Of a stretch of 32,689 nt of DNA, positions 16,280 to 23,840 are shown one piece after another (position 1 is the first letter of the stretch; each line of letters begins with the position of its first letter). A program made the translations under genes and the position numbers. The notes beneath the pieces were generated by a model. It did not search any database and was not told where the DNA came from. It saw nothing but the letters and a program-made list of their open reading frames with translations. The DNA comes from an uncultured Francisellaceae bacterium. Lineage in GTDB: Bacteria > Pseudomonadota > Gammaproteobacteria > UBA6186 > Azoamicaceae. The stretch lies in assembly GCA_903822055.1 (NCBI GenBank), contig CAIJNR010000024.1, forward strand, positions 1 to 32,689, in the 5' to 3' direction.

Positions 16280-17526
16280 TTATTACGATAAAACTTCAAC
16301 CCTAATAGTACTATTAATGATACGCTAGACGCTACCATACTACCTATAAAAATTGTTGATAACCAAAAAGTTTCAGCTAAAACACCAGCAATTAAATTAC
16401 CAATAAAAACTCCGCAGCCACTAACTAAATAAAACAATGCAAATGCTGTACCATGAATATTAGGAGCACTCATTGCAACTAAAGTACGTAAGATCCCTTG
16501 AGTAATCCCCAAATGCATTCCAGTTAATATAATGCTAATAATAATTGTTAAATTACTATCAGCTAATAACCATACAACATTCGCTAATATTAAAACCATT
16601 AAACCAACAACCAATAATCGTTCTGTTGCAGCTTGAGTTGCAAATTTGCGACTCACAAACGCAAAATAAGAATGACTTAAATCTGAAATAATAATAATTA
16701 ATGGTAACCAACATACCGACCAACCAAATTGTTTAACTTTTAATGTTAAAAATGATTCACTAAATCTAGCGATCATTAAAAAAAATGTTACAAATAAAAT
16801 TCCCCAATAATACCCAGAAAATTTTTTTAAATCATAAATATGCACAAAAGATTGTTTATTGTTAGCTTGAATTGAATATGGATCATATTCGCTAATATGA
16901 TCTTTATTCTCTTTGTTAGGTAAATTATTTTTAAAAACCGGATCTTTAACAAATAACAACAAGATTATAACTGCAATTAATGCTGGAATTAATGATATAT
17001 AAAAAATAACCTGATATTTAGGACCAATTAAAAACATAATAAATATTGATAGTATCGCTCCAAATACCGCCCCCAATATGTATATAGCCTGCCTAAATCC
17101 AAAGGCATAACTTAAATTGTCGGGATTTAAATCAGCAATTAATGCATCTGTTGGAGCCGATCTTATTCCTTTAGCAAAACGATCGATAAATCTTGCGAAA
17201 AATATCATGTTGTAGGAAGTAGATAAAGCTAGCATTGGTTTAGTTATAACACTAAGAATGCTACCTAATAAAATCAAGATATGTCGTTTTCTTAACCAAT
17301 CACTAAGGATGCCAGAAAAAACCTTAGCAGCAAAGGCACAAAATACTACTATACCCTCTAAATAACCTATTTTTGCATAACCAACATGTAATGTTTCTGT
17401 TAAAAAAATAGGTAATACAGACGTAGCCATCATCGATGCTGTAGACCAGCAAAAACTGACTAAAGAAATTGACCAAATTTTATTTTTCTGTTGCACTGCT
17501 AGAACTAATAGAACTAAAATTTGCAT
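16240..17526 (-). CDS. Major facilitator superfamily transporter
   Basis: A 12-helix inner-membrane transporter of 428 residues, typical MFS length. The loop 2-3 signature is present as GILSDWLRKRH, and helix 4 carries ARFIDRFAKGIRSAPTDAL, a pattern common in an uncharacterised drug or metabolite efflux branch. A long charged cytoplasmic loop separates the two halves. ATG 17526 lies 47 bp inside the bamD 3' end in another frame. A GTG at 17496 would shorten the overlap to 17 bp and drop ten residues. The overlap suggests translational coupling to bamD, an unusual partner. The related C-terminal relic at 1034 shows that this gene family was duplicated or rearranged locally. The substrate is unknown. 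Confidence 0.88.
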   Translation of the reverse strand: MQILVLLVLAVQQKNKIWSISLVSFCWSTASMMATSVLPIFLTETLHVGYAKIGYLEGIVVFCAFAAKVFSGILSDWLRKRHILILLGSILSVITKPMLALSTSYNMIFFARFIDRFAKGIRSAPTDALIADLNPDNLSYAFGFRQAIYILGAVFGAILSIFIMFLIGPKYQVIFYISLIPALIAVIILLLFVKDPVFKNNLPNKENKDHISEYDPYSIQANNKQSFVHIYDLKKFSGYYWGILFVTFFLMIARFSESFLTLKVKQFGWSVCWLPLIIIISDLSHSYFAFVSRKFATQAATERLLVVGLMVLILANVVWLLADSNLTIIISIILTGMHLGITQGILRTLVAMSAPNIHGTAFALFYLVSGCGVFIGNLIAGVLAETFWLSTIFIGSMVASSVSLIVLLGLKFYRNKIGDLVEDSDVVG

Positions 17527-18328
17527 TTAGCAAATTAACAGCGTTTCTTTCTAATTCTGGCATACCTAATGAACTATATGCTTTAGCCATTATATTTAAT
17601 GCTGGTTCTATCGCTAATGTTTCATCAAAATCAGATATAATTAAATTAGCTCGATTAGCGGCTGCCAAATATGCACGTTTATCCAAATAATATTGCGCTA
17701 TATATAATTCATGAAATGCAAGTTGATTACGCAAATGTAACATACGCTGTCTAGCATCTAACGCATATTTAGAAGCTGGGAACCTTTCAAGTAAAACTTT
17801 AAAATCATCAAATGATTGAACAGCAAAAGTTGGCTCTCTCCTGCTTCGATCAATTTTAAAAATCCGGTACACAGTACTGTAATATTGGTCATACCCAGAC
17901 AATCCTTGCATATAATGCGCATAATCTACATGTACATGATTAGGATATATACGTACAAATCGATCTGCTGTAGCTTTAGCTTGAGGATATTCTTTTTTAC
18001 TATAATAAGCATGCATTAGAGCTAATTTGGCTTTATCTGCATAATTACCATAAGGGTAATTAGATTCTAACGCTTCAAAATCCTTTACTGCATCAGAAAA
18101 TTTACCTTTTTGGACATTATTTTTACCTTGAGTATAAATCTGCTCTGCTGATAACCCAACATACATATCTTTCTTTTTGGAAGAGCAACTAACTAAGCAG
18201 GTTGTGCTAACGCAAATGTTTATTAGTAATAATACTAATTTAACTGTAGTATTAACCTTGTGACTTCTTAAGTTACTATTTAATATACATTTTTTTGAGA
18301 AATTTTGAAAATTAATGTGCATATTCAT
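17480..18328 (-). CDS. bamD: Outer membrane assembly lipoprotein BamD
   Basis: BamD (ComL/YfiO) is an essential lipoprotein of the BAM complex that inserts beta-barrel proteins into the outer membrane. A lipobox LVSC places the lipidated Cys at residue 48, followed by five TPR-like helix pairs (YTQGKNNVQKGKFSDAVKDF onward, ending near residue 265). The N-terminal region before the hydrophobic core is about 30 residues, long for this family. No ATG, GTG or TTG closer to the lipobox was found, so ATG 18328 or 18322 is used. The gene diverges from rluD, the conserved gammaproteobacterial arrangement. Its 3' end overlaps the MFS gene. Confidence 0.93.
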   Translation of the reverse strand: MNMHINFQNFSKKCILNSNLRSHKVNTTVKLVLLLINICVSTTCLVSCSSKKKDMYVGLSAEQIYTQGKNNVQKGKFSDAVKDFEALESNYPYGNYADKAKLALMHAYYSKKEYPQAKATADRFVRIYPNHVHVDYAHYMQGLSGYDQYYSTVYRIFKIDRSRREPTFAVQSFDDFKVLLERFPASKYALDARQRMLHLRNQLAFHELYIAQYYLDKRAYLAAANRANLIISDFDETLAIEPALNIMAKAYSSLGMPELERNAVNLLNANFSSISSSSATEK

Positions 18329-18370
18329 CTTTTAATTTAATAAATTTTTTAACAAAAACAATTTAAATTT

Positions 18371-18409
18371 ATACTACCCGATAGTATTATTAATAACAAT
18401 ATTAATAAT
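18371..18409. promoter_or_regulatory. Paired inverted repeats between bamD and rluD
   Basis: Two hairpin-forming repeats lie side by side in the divergent gap. ATACTA-N5-TAGTAT is at 18371-18387. A perfect 10-bp stem, ATTATTAATA with its complement across a 4-base loop, is at 18386-18409. Being pure A/T and between divergent starts, they look more like an operator or promoter region than a terminator. Confidence 0.35.
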
Positions 18410-18424
18410 CTATAAAAAAACATT

Positions 18425-18430
18425 AGGTGA
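18425..18430 (+). promoter_or_regulatory. Ribosome-binding site pointing to an ATA start for rluD
   Basis: AGGTGA is the only strong Shine-Dalgarno match near rluD. It is followed, after four T residues, by an in-frame ATA (18435) that opens ITTDIQ and the complete S4 domain. No ATG, GTG or TTG lies in frame between here and the GTG at 18519, which would remove most of the S4 N-terminus. Confidence 0.45.
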
Positions 18431-18434
18431 TTTT

Positions 18435-19379
18435 ATAACAACAGACATACAACATATTAGGTTATCGGGAATTATACCGTTAGATTTCGCTGGTAAACGA
18501 TTAGATCAAGCATTAGCAGTGTTATTTCCTGCTTATTCTAGAGAAAATTTAAAACAATGGATTTTAAATGGTTCCTGCTTAATAAATGACCAAACACTGC
18601 AACCTAAATTTAAAGTTAAAGGTGGCGAACTTATAAATATTTCTGCTCAACTTGAATTACGTAATCAAAATTGGCAAGCCCAAGATCTACCAATAAATAT
18701 AATTTATGAAGATCAAGATCTTTTAATATTAAACAAACCAAGTAATTTAGTAATGCACCCAGCAGCAGGTAATTGGGTCGGCACACTACTCAATGCTATA
18801 TTAAATCATCATCCAGAATTAAAATTCCTACCAAGAGCTGGAATCGTGCATCGATTAGATAAAGATACTACTGGTTTAGTTATTATTGCTAAAACTCTAT
18901 TAGCTTATAATAACTTGGTCTTACAGTTAAAAAATCGCAAAATTACTAAAGTTTATGAAGCAATAATAATTGGCCAATTAATAGCTGGTGGTACATTGAA
19001 TGCACCTATTGGACGTCATCCACGCAATAGACTAAAAATGGATGTTATAGAAAATGGAAAACCAGCCATCACTCATTATCGAGTATTAAAAAAATTTAAC
19101 AATCACACCCATATTAAATTAGAAATAGAGACAGGCAGAACTCATCAAATTAGAGTACATATGAATTATATTCGCCATCCAATTTTTGGAGATCGACTAT
19201 ATGCACCATCTAGACTGGAAAATACTCAAATAAAAAATTTCCCACGACAAGCATTACATGCTAAAGAATTACATTTCCAACACCCAACGGATGGCCAGGA
19301 TTTACATTTTAATACTGTTTTACCTTTAGATATGCAAAATTTGCTTGATATTTTAAACAAAGAAAACTTTTCTCGTTAA
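18435..19379 (+). CDS. rluD: 23S rRNA pseudouridine synthase RluD
   Basis: RluD converts uridines 1911, 1915 and 1917 of 23S rRNA helix 69 to pseudouridine (numbers from E. coli). An N-terminal S4 RNA-binding domain (KRLDQALAVLFPAYSRE, LNGSCLINDQTLQPKFKVKGG) precedes the RsuA/RluA catalytic core with HRLDKDTTGL; the catalytic Asp is residue 142 from the start used here. Downstream motifs ETGRTHQIRVHM and HPIFGDRLY are present. The only canonical start, GTG 18519, falls inside the S4 domain, so homology requires a start further upstream. ATA 18435 behind AGGTGA gives 314 residues, close to the usual 320-330, and puts the catalytic Asp near its position in E. coli (139). pgeF follows after 16 bp. 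Function is firm; the start is inferred. Confidence 0.9.
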   Translation: MTTDIQHIRLSGIIPLDFAGKRLDQALAVLFPAYSRENLKQWILNGSCLINDQTLQPKFKVKGGELINISAQLELRNQNWQAQDLPINIIYEDQDLLILNKPSNLVMHPAAGNWVGTLLNAILNHHPELKFLPRAGIVHRLDKDTTGLVIIAKTLLAYNNLVLQLKNRKITKVYEAIIIGQLIAGGTLNAPIGRHPRNRLKMDVIENGKPAITHYRVLKKFNNHTHIKLEIETGRTHQIRVHMNYIRHPIFGDRLYAPSRLENTQIKNFPRQALHAKELHFQHPTDGQDLHFNTVLPLDMQNLLDILNKENFSR

Positions 19380-19395
19380 TATTGTAGAAAAATCA

Positions 19396-20109
19396 ATGGA
19401 TTCTATGAACATACTTAAACCACACTGGCCACAACCAAAAAATATTCAAGCCTTTACTACACTAAAAGAATGTAAAATAGAAGATCTTAATTTACCAACA
19501 AATAAATTTTTAATAACCCAAGAACATGGCATTAATATTTTACCAGCTACCAATTATACATCAAACCTACCTGTTACTGCAGACGGTAGTTATACTAAAG
19601 CAAAACACATGGTTTGTATGGTTAAAACTGCAGATTGTTTACCAATTTTAATTACTAATTCTTCTGGAAGTTTTGTTGCTGCAATTCATGCTGGATGGCG
19701 TGGTTTAGCAAGTGGCATAATAGAAAATTTTTTTGTTCAAACTAAATCGCTGTGTTTAAATTCTAAAGATCTACTTTTCTGGTTAGGGCCTGCAATTAGT
19801 CCATTAGTTTTTGAAGTGGGTGAAGATGTATTAGAAAAATTTGGAGTTTTTAATTCTAATGTTAATTTATCTGATTTTCATTTATATAAACCTGCTTTTA
19901 AAAAAATTAACAATATAAACAATGTTAATAACAAATACTTTGCTGATATTTATCAAATAGCTAAAATTGCTTTAGCTCAATTCGGGATAGAAGATAGCCA
20001 AATTTTTTCAAAAAACTGGTGTACTTATTCACAATCAGATTTATTTTATTCCTATAGGCGCGAACCACTTAATAACAATAGAATGTACAGCTTGATTTGG
20101 ATTAGTTGA
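19396..20109 (+). CDS. pgeF: Peptidoglycan editing factor PgeF (YfiH, laccase-domain protein)
   Basis: A Cu-oxidase_4/laccase-domain protein of 237 residues. In E. coli, PgeF clears UDP-MurNAc dipeptide carrying L-Ser in place of L-Ala; homologues also act as purine nucleoside enzymes. The metal-ligand set is present: H44 in EHG, C81 in ADCLP and H98 in HAGWRG, with nearly the same spacing as E. coli H71, C107 and H124. WLGPAIS and the C-terminal FYSYRRE pattern also fit. ATG 19396 is used; ATG 19405 three codons later is equally possible. It forms an operon with rluD. In E. coli clpB follows directly, but here about 3.7 kb of accessory genes intervene. Confidence 0.92.
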   Translation: MDSMNILKPHWPQPKNIQAFTTLKECKIEDLNLPTNKFLITQEHGINILPATNYTSNLPVTADGSYTKAKHMVCMVKTADCLPILITNSSGSFVAAIHAGWRGLASGIIENFFVQTKSLCLNSKDLLFWLGPAISPLVFEVGEDVLEKFGVFNSNVNLSDFHLYKPAFKKINNINNVNNKYFADIYQIAKIALAQFGIEDSQIFSKNWCTYSQSDLFYSYRREPLNNNRMYSLIWIS

Positions 20110-20149
20110 ATTATGTATATTAGCTTTTTATTTTGTGTTAGGGAAATTT

Positions 20150-21013
20150 ATGATACTCGAAGTGTTTTTATCGTATTCGTCTATAGAACGTAAAAATTTG
20201 AGGATTAGAGTGCTTGCTTTAAATGATAATGATTTTATTGACTTAAACCAAGAACATTTTATTGCATTGTGTGAAGCACTGCTAGATTGTACTGATGTAG
20301 AACAACTTTCTTTGGAAAACAATCAGCTTGGTAATCTAAATATAGATCGATCAAATACATTAGGTATTGCGTTATCACGACTACCAAATTTAGAAAGATT
20401 ATCTCTAAGACACAACCATCTTAATGTCGCAACTACACAATCTTTAATTAAAGGATGCTGTAATTTGCAAATGATTAGGCTTAGAGGTAACTACTATACA
20501 AATGAGGATTGCATTCAGTTAAAAAAATTGATAATAACTAACAACAACAAAAAAGGACTGAAACTATTCAAATTTTTAATTCTCCCAGACGATGAACTCG
20601 GCAAATTAAAAATGCTTGATTTAAGTTGTGATAATTTTGCTCATAACAATAGTGCAACAGACTTAAAAAGTTTAGGCGTTACATTCTTATTATGTCCAAA
20701 ATTAACAGGAATTAATTTGGATCATAATAATCTTTGTCAATTAAGTACTAGTTGTTTACATGCGTTGGGTGACGCAATATCAAAATGTAAAAATTTGAAA
20801 AAATTGTCTTTAAACGGTAATCACCTTGAAGTTTCATTTATAAAATATATTACAGAAAGATGTAGTAATTTAGCAGAACTTAGACTTGATCTTGAGTATG
20901 ACGACACAATATATATAAATGAAGAGGAACATCAACACTTACAGCAACTAAAACAGTGTATAGCTAACCGTAATAGACAACAGCTTGTCAGCCCTAAATT
21001 TGTTGTAAGGTGA
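20150..21013 (+). CDS. Leucine-rich-repeat protein, ribonuclease-inhibitor type
   Basis: A 287-residue protein made almost wholly of about seven leucine-rich repeats of the long ribonuclease-inhibitor type. Visible repeat cores are VEQLSLENNQL, LERLSLRHNHL, LQMIRLRGNYY, LKMLDLSCDNF, LTGINLDHNNL, LKKLSLNGNHL and LAELRLDLEYD. Such horseshoe proteins bind other proteins and, in bacteria, are typical of host-directed effectors. No enzymatic domain, signal peptide or membrane helix is seen. ATG 20150 is chosen over the in-frame GTG 20135 because AGGG lies six bases before it. It is convergent with the 131-residue gene and splits the pgeF-clpB neighbourhood. The fold is firm; the effector role is inferred. 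Confidence 0.85.
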   Translation: MILEVFLSYSSIERKNLRIRVLALNDNDFIDLNQEHFIALCEALLDCTDVEQLSLENNQLGNLNIDRSNTLGIALSRLPNLERLSLRHNHLNVATTQSLIKGCCNLQMIRLRGNYYTNEDCIQLKKLIITNNNKKGLKLFKFLILPDDELGKLKMLDLSCDNFAHNNSATDLKSLGVTFLLCPKLTGINLDHNNLCQLSTSCLHALGDAISKCKNLKKLSLNGNHLEVSFIKYITERCSNLAELRLDLEYDDTIYINEEEHQHLQQLKQCIANRNRQQLVSPKFVVR

Positions 21014-21018
21014 TTTTT

Positions 21019-21414
21019 TTAAGAAATTTTATTGTTCTCCAATTTTTGGTTACATTTTTGTATTTCTTGGTTAATACTTGCCAACAAAACATCTAAACTT
21101 TTTTGAAGTTTTTGAGGTGCTTCTGAACTAAGTGTATAATGTCTGTATACTTGATCATATTGTTCTAAAGCTTTATCCAAATATTTTTTACCGAAAGTTT
21201 TTTCATGTTTATTAGAATGAAATACATCATAAGATATAATATTTGCAACCATAGTTTGCCAAGGTGATGGTTGACCAGCGCCCACCCACGGAACAGTTCC
21301 AGTGTCATTTATAGCTTTTTCTACTTGTAATAAATCACTATAAACTTTTGTTGCAGTTATTTTAGCTTTTACTTCTTTTGCACGATGCTTAATTGACTCC
21401 CAATGTTTTTTCAT
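21019..21414 (-). CDS. Hypothetical 131-residue protein
   Basis: I do not recognise this family. The protein is helical and charged, with a basic start (MKKHWESIKHRAKEVKAK), a central Gly/Pro/Trp patch (TVPWVGAGQPSPWQTM) and a C-terminal helix rich in Lys, Gln and Asn. No signal peptide or membrane helix is visible. AAGGAGT lies about seven bases before ATG 21414, a strong ribosome site that supports expression. It begins 41 bp after the cyclase gene on the same strand, so the two are likely co-transcribed. A chaperone, regulator or accessory effector for the cyclase is possible, but nothing in the sequence proves it. Confidence 0.6.
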   Translation of the reverse strand: MKKHWESIKHRAKEVKAKITATKVYSDLLQVEKAINDTGTVPWVGAGQPSPWQTMVANIISYDVFHSNKHEKTFGKKYLDKALEQYDQVYRHYTLSSEAPQKLQKSLDVLLASINQEIQKCNQKLENNKIS

Positions 21415-21455
21415 AGTTATACTCCTTATTTTATTATTTTTTATTCTGTACGTAT

Positions 21456-23585
21456 TTATTGTTTGGTTTTTTTATTTTTTTTTGGCAAATTAAATGGATT
21501 TAAATCTGAGCTACTACTAGGTATAACAGAAATATTTATAGGTGCATCAGATTGACCATCACCACTATCCTTTTTTTTATTCTCTGGGTATCCAACGATT
21601 TTACCATTTATAATAAGATGATGGGTTGATTGTAATTTAGGTATATTAGAAACATTATTAGCAACAGTTCCAGGAAGAGATCCTGGAAAATTTTCTTTTC
21701 CTTTTCCTTTATTTGTCTCATCTAAAATATTACTAGTACTATCCAATGATCTTCTAGATTTTGCGACAGCATGTTGATCGCCTGAAGAATGGTTTTGATT
21801 TTGTGTAAACATCACGGAGATAACTTCGCTTTCCAAATTTAATTTTACTCCAGTAGTTTGAATCGTGGAACGACGACGAAACAACGAAGACGATCTTCTA
21901 TACTTGCTTGTATTTTGTAACAATTTTTTTTGTATTAGATTATATTTTATTTGAAATTCCTTAGGTAGTATATCTAAACCCATCAATAATCTATCTACAC
22001 TCATTGCTTTTTTATATTTAATTATTTGTGAGTTAAGTTTTTGCATATCTTTCTTGCTAACATTAGCTTTATTATTTTCTAGCTTATCTAATATTTTATA
22101 TAATTCATATGCTTCTTTAGTTTTTTTTGGAATTTTTTGTCCCAATCTAATTTGTTTTTCAATAACCGGATGCCATTTTGTCATAGAAAATGCAGGCCAA
22201 GGAGGGATCCCAGGATAATTGTTTTCCAAAAACCCTTTAACTAAACAAAGCTGAACCCTTTGTTCCTCATTTGCAGTATAAAAAATATAATCTTTATAAA
22301 TATGCATACGTGGCCCACCAGAATCTGGACTAATATTACTATTTCCTTTAAATGGACTATTAGTTTCTGAACCATGCTGCAGTGGAATACAAGCAATACT
22401 ACTGTCTACCATATCACGATAAAAATAATTTCTAGTTATATTTTGTAAAAATTCAAACGGGGTTATATTACCAGTATATTCAGCAAGACGATCTGCAAAA
22501 TAAATATCTAAAAATTGCAAATCTTTGTTATCTATAATTAGTTTTCCCAATAACGAATCTGCTATTTTTGATCGTTTATCTGGTTGCTGTATTCCGTTAA
22601 GTATTTGTGACTTAATATAATCAAATAATTCTTGTGTTTTAATCAATAACCAACGTTGTTGATCTATATTATGCATAGTATTAATAGGCTTGTATACATA
22701 TTCGGGAAAACCTAACGGAATAGACTCAGAATCTATATCCCAATCACCAGTAATTGGCTTATCATCTTCTGAAAGGACATTCAAATGTTCTATTTTGTTA
22801 TCTAAATCTTTTTTATAATAAATTGGAAATGCCATATCCAAATAATTATTTTTGTTATCATCCAAAAACGTCTTTAAACATTGTTTTACATTCTCTTTGT
22901 TTAATTCTGACTCCGTTGCCAACACATAATCTTTTATTTCCTTTTCTATGCTAATATCTTTCAAAATGTTTGGATCACCCATAATATAACGATGTGGCAT
23001 AACCTCTCTAGCATCATCCTTCAAATTTATATAAAATTCTCCAGTGAAATTTTCCGGACCCTTGCCGGGACGATATTTAAGTACCAATATAGATGTTCCA
23101 GGAACCACTCTTACAATCTCCATATCAACTTCTTGTTCACTAAACGAAAGTGATCTGAAAATTTCTCGCAAAGTAAGCTTTAATTGAATGCTTGTATGTT
23201 TTTCAATATCTTCCTTGTCCAGTGCACCTTTAAGTATTTTTCTTTGATTGTCAATCTTAGCAAGTTTATCTTCTGTACAAATATATCCATATAAAAAACC
23301 ATGGTTAATAGTTTTAGAATGAACAGTTAGTGGTTTAGATGCGCGCGGCATGTCATGATGTGGGTGAGTACCTACCCTAATTGTAGTCATAGTCTCACCA
23401 AAAAGAGTATTGTGTTTCCTTATTATGATAGCAAGCTCTGCTGGTATGCCAGATGAATGTATGGAAGATAGATCATCAAGAGGTAATGGTTCCCCATCTA
23501 GATGTATATTTTGCAACTCTAAATTTTCTAAATATTTTTCTAATGTTATAGAATTATCTACAACACCTTTACTAAATATTGGCAT
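21456..23585 (-). CDS. Class II nucleotidyl cyclase toxin (edema factor/CyaA/ExoY family)
   Basis: A 709-residue protein whose first 430 residues match the class II adenylate cyclase toxins. GIPAELAIIIRKHNTLF (46-62) corresponds to edema factor GIPASHADK...REHNTIF. SKPLTVHSK places K84, H89 and K91 exactly where edema factor has K346, H351 and K353. KPITGDWDI gives the metal aspartates D281 and D283 (edema factor TADYD, D491/D493). QHGSETNSPF gives the third metal ligand, H404 (CyaA QHGTEQNNPF). The Asn that contacts the nucleotide ribose (CyaA N304) falls on Ser410, or Asn409 if shifted by one. The rest, from about 490, is basic, Ser-rich and probably disordered (YRRSSSLFRRRST), possibly a secretion or targeting tail. 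There is no signal peptide. ATG 23585 has a weak ribosome site. Product (cAMP, cGMP or cUMP) and host activator are unknown. Confidence 0.87.
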   Translation of the reverse strand: MPIFSKGVVDNSITLEKYLENLELQNIHLDGEPLPLDDLSSIHSSGIPAELAIIIRKHNTLFGETMTTIRVGTHPHHDMPRASKPLTVHSKTINHGFLYGYICTEDKLAKIDNQRKILKGALDKEDIEKHTSIQLKLTLREIFRSLSFSEQEVDMEIVRVVPGTSILVLKYRPGKGPENFTGEFYINLKDDAREVMPHRYIMGDPNILKDISIEKEIKDYVLATESELNKENVKQCLKTFLDDNKNNYLDMAFPIYYKKDLDNKIEHLNVLSEDDKPITGDWDIDSESIPLGFPEYVYKPINTMHNIDQQRWLLIKTQELFDYIKSQILNGIQQPDKRSKIADSLLGKLIIDNKDLQFLDIYFADRLAEYTGNITPFEFLQNITRNYFYRDMVDSSIACIPLQHGSETNSPFKGNSNISPDSGGPRMHIYKDYIFYTANEEQRVQLCLVKGFLENNYPGIPPWPAFSMTKWHPVIEKQIRLGQKIPKKTKEAYELYKILDKLENNKANVSKKDMQKLNSQIIKYKKAMSVDRLLMGLDILPKEFQIKYNLIQKKLLQNTSKYRRSSSLFRRRSTIQTTGVKLNLESEVISVMFTQNQNHSSGDQHAVAKSRRSLDSTSNILDETNKGKGKENFPGSLPGTVANNVSNIPKLQSTHHLIINGKIVGYPENKKKDSGDGQSDAPINISVIPSSSSDLNPFNLPKKNKKTKQ

Positions 23586-23768
23586 AAAATTTTATCCATC
23601 TAATTTGTTTTATAATTATTAGACAAATAATAGAAATGATTTGTTCCACTAATTTAACAAACAAATACTATTTATTTATTAAAACACCAAATAATATGTG
23701 TAATTAATTGTTTGTTAATGCAAATTTGATTGAATTATTAATATAAGGCTGTATATTAATATATATAG

Positions 23769-23795
23769 CTTATTAAGTATTTAATTTTTAATAAG
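23769..23795. promoter_or_regulatory. Inverted repeat in the clpB leader
   Basis: In the 255-bp gap upstream of clpB, a perfect 8-bp inverted repeat, CTTATTAA (23769-23776) and TTAATAAG (23788-23795), lies about 45 bp before the start codon. It could be an operator or an mRNA hairpin. A good heat-shock sigma-32 promoter (CTTGAA and CCCCAT spacing) was looked for and not found; the nearest -35-like TGATTGAA lacks a matching -10. Confidence 0.3.
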
Positions 23796-23840
23796 TTTTA
23801 ACATAACACACAACTGAACTGAGATAGTTTTTGGAGGAGT

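Noticed and set aside
23720-23760. Heat-shock (sigma-32) promoter for clpB
   Set aside because: A TTGAA-like -35 exists, but no CCCCAT-type -10 at the right distance; too weak to call.
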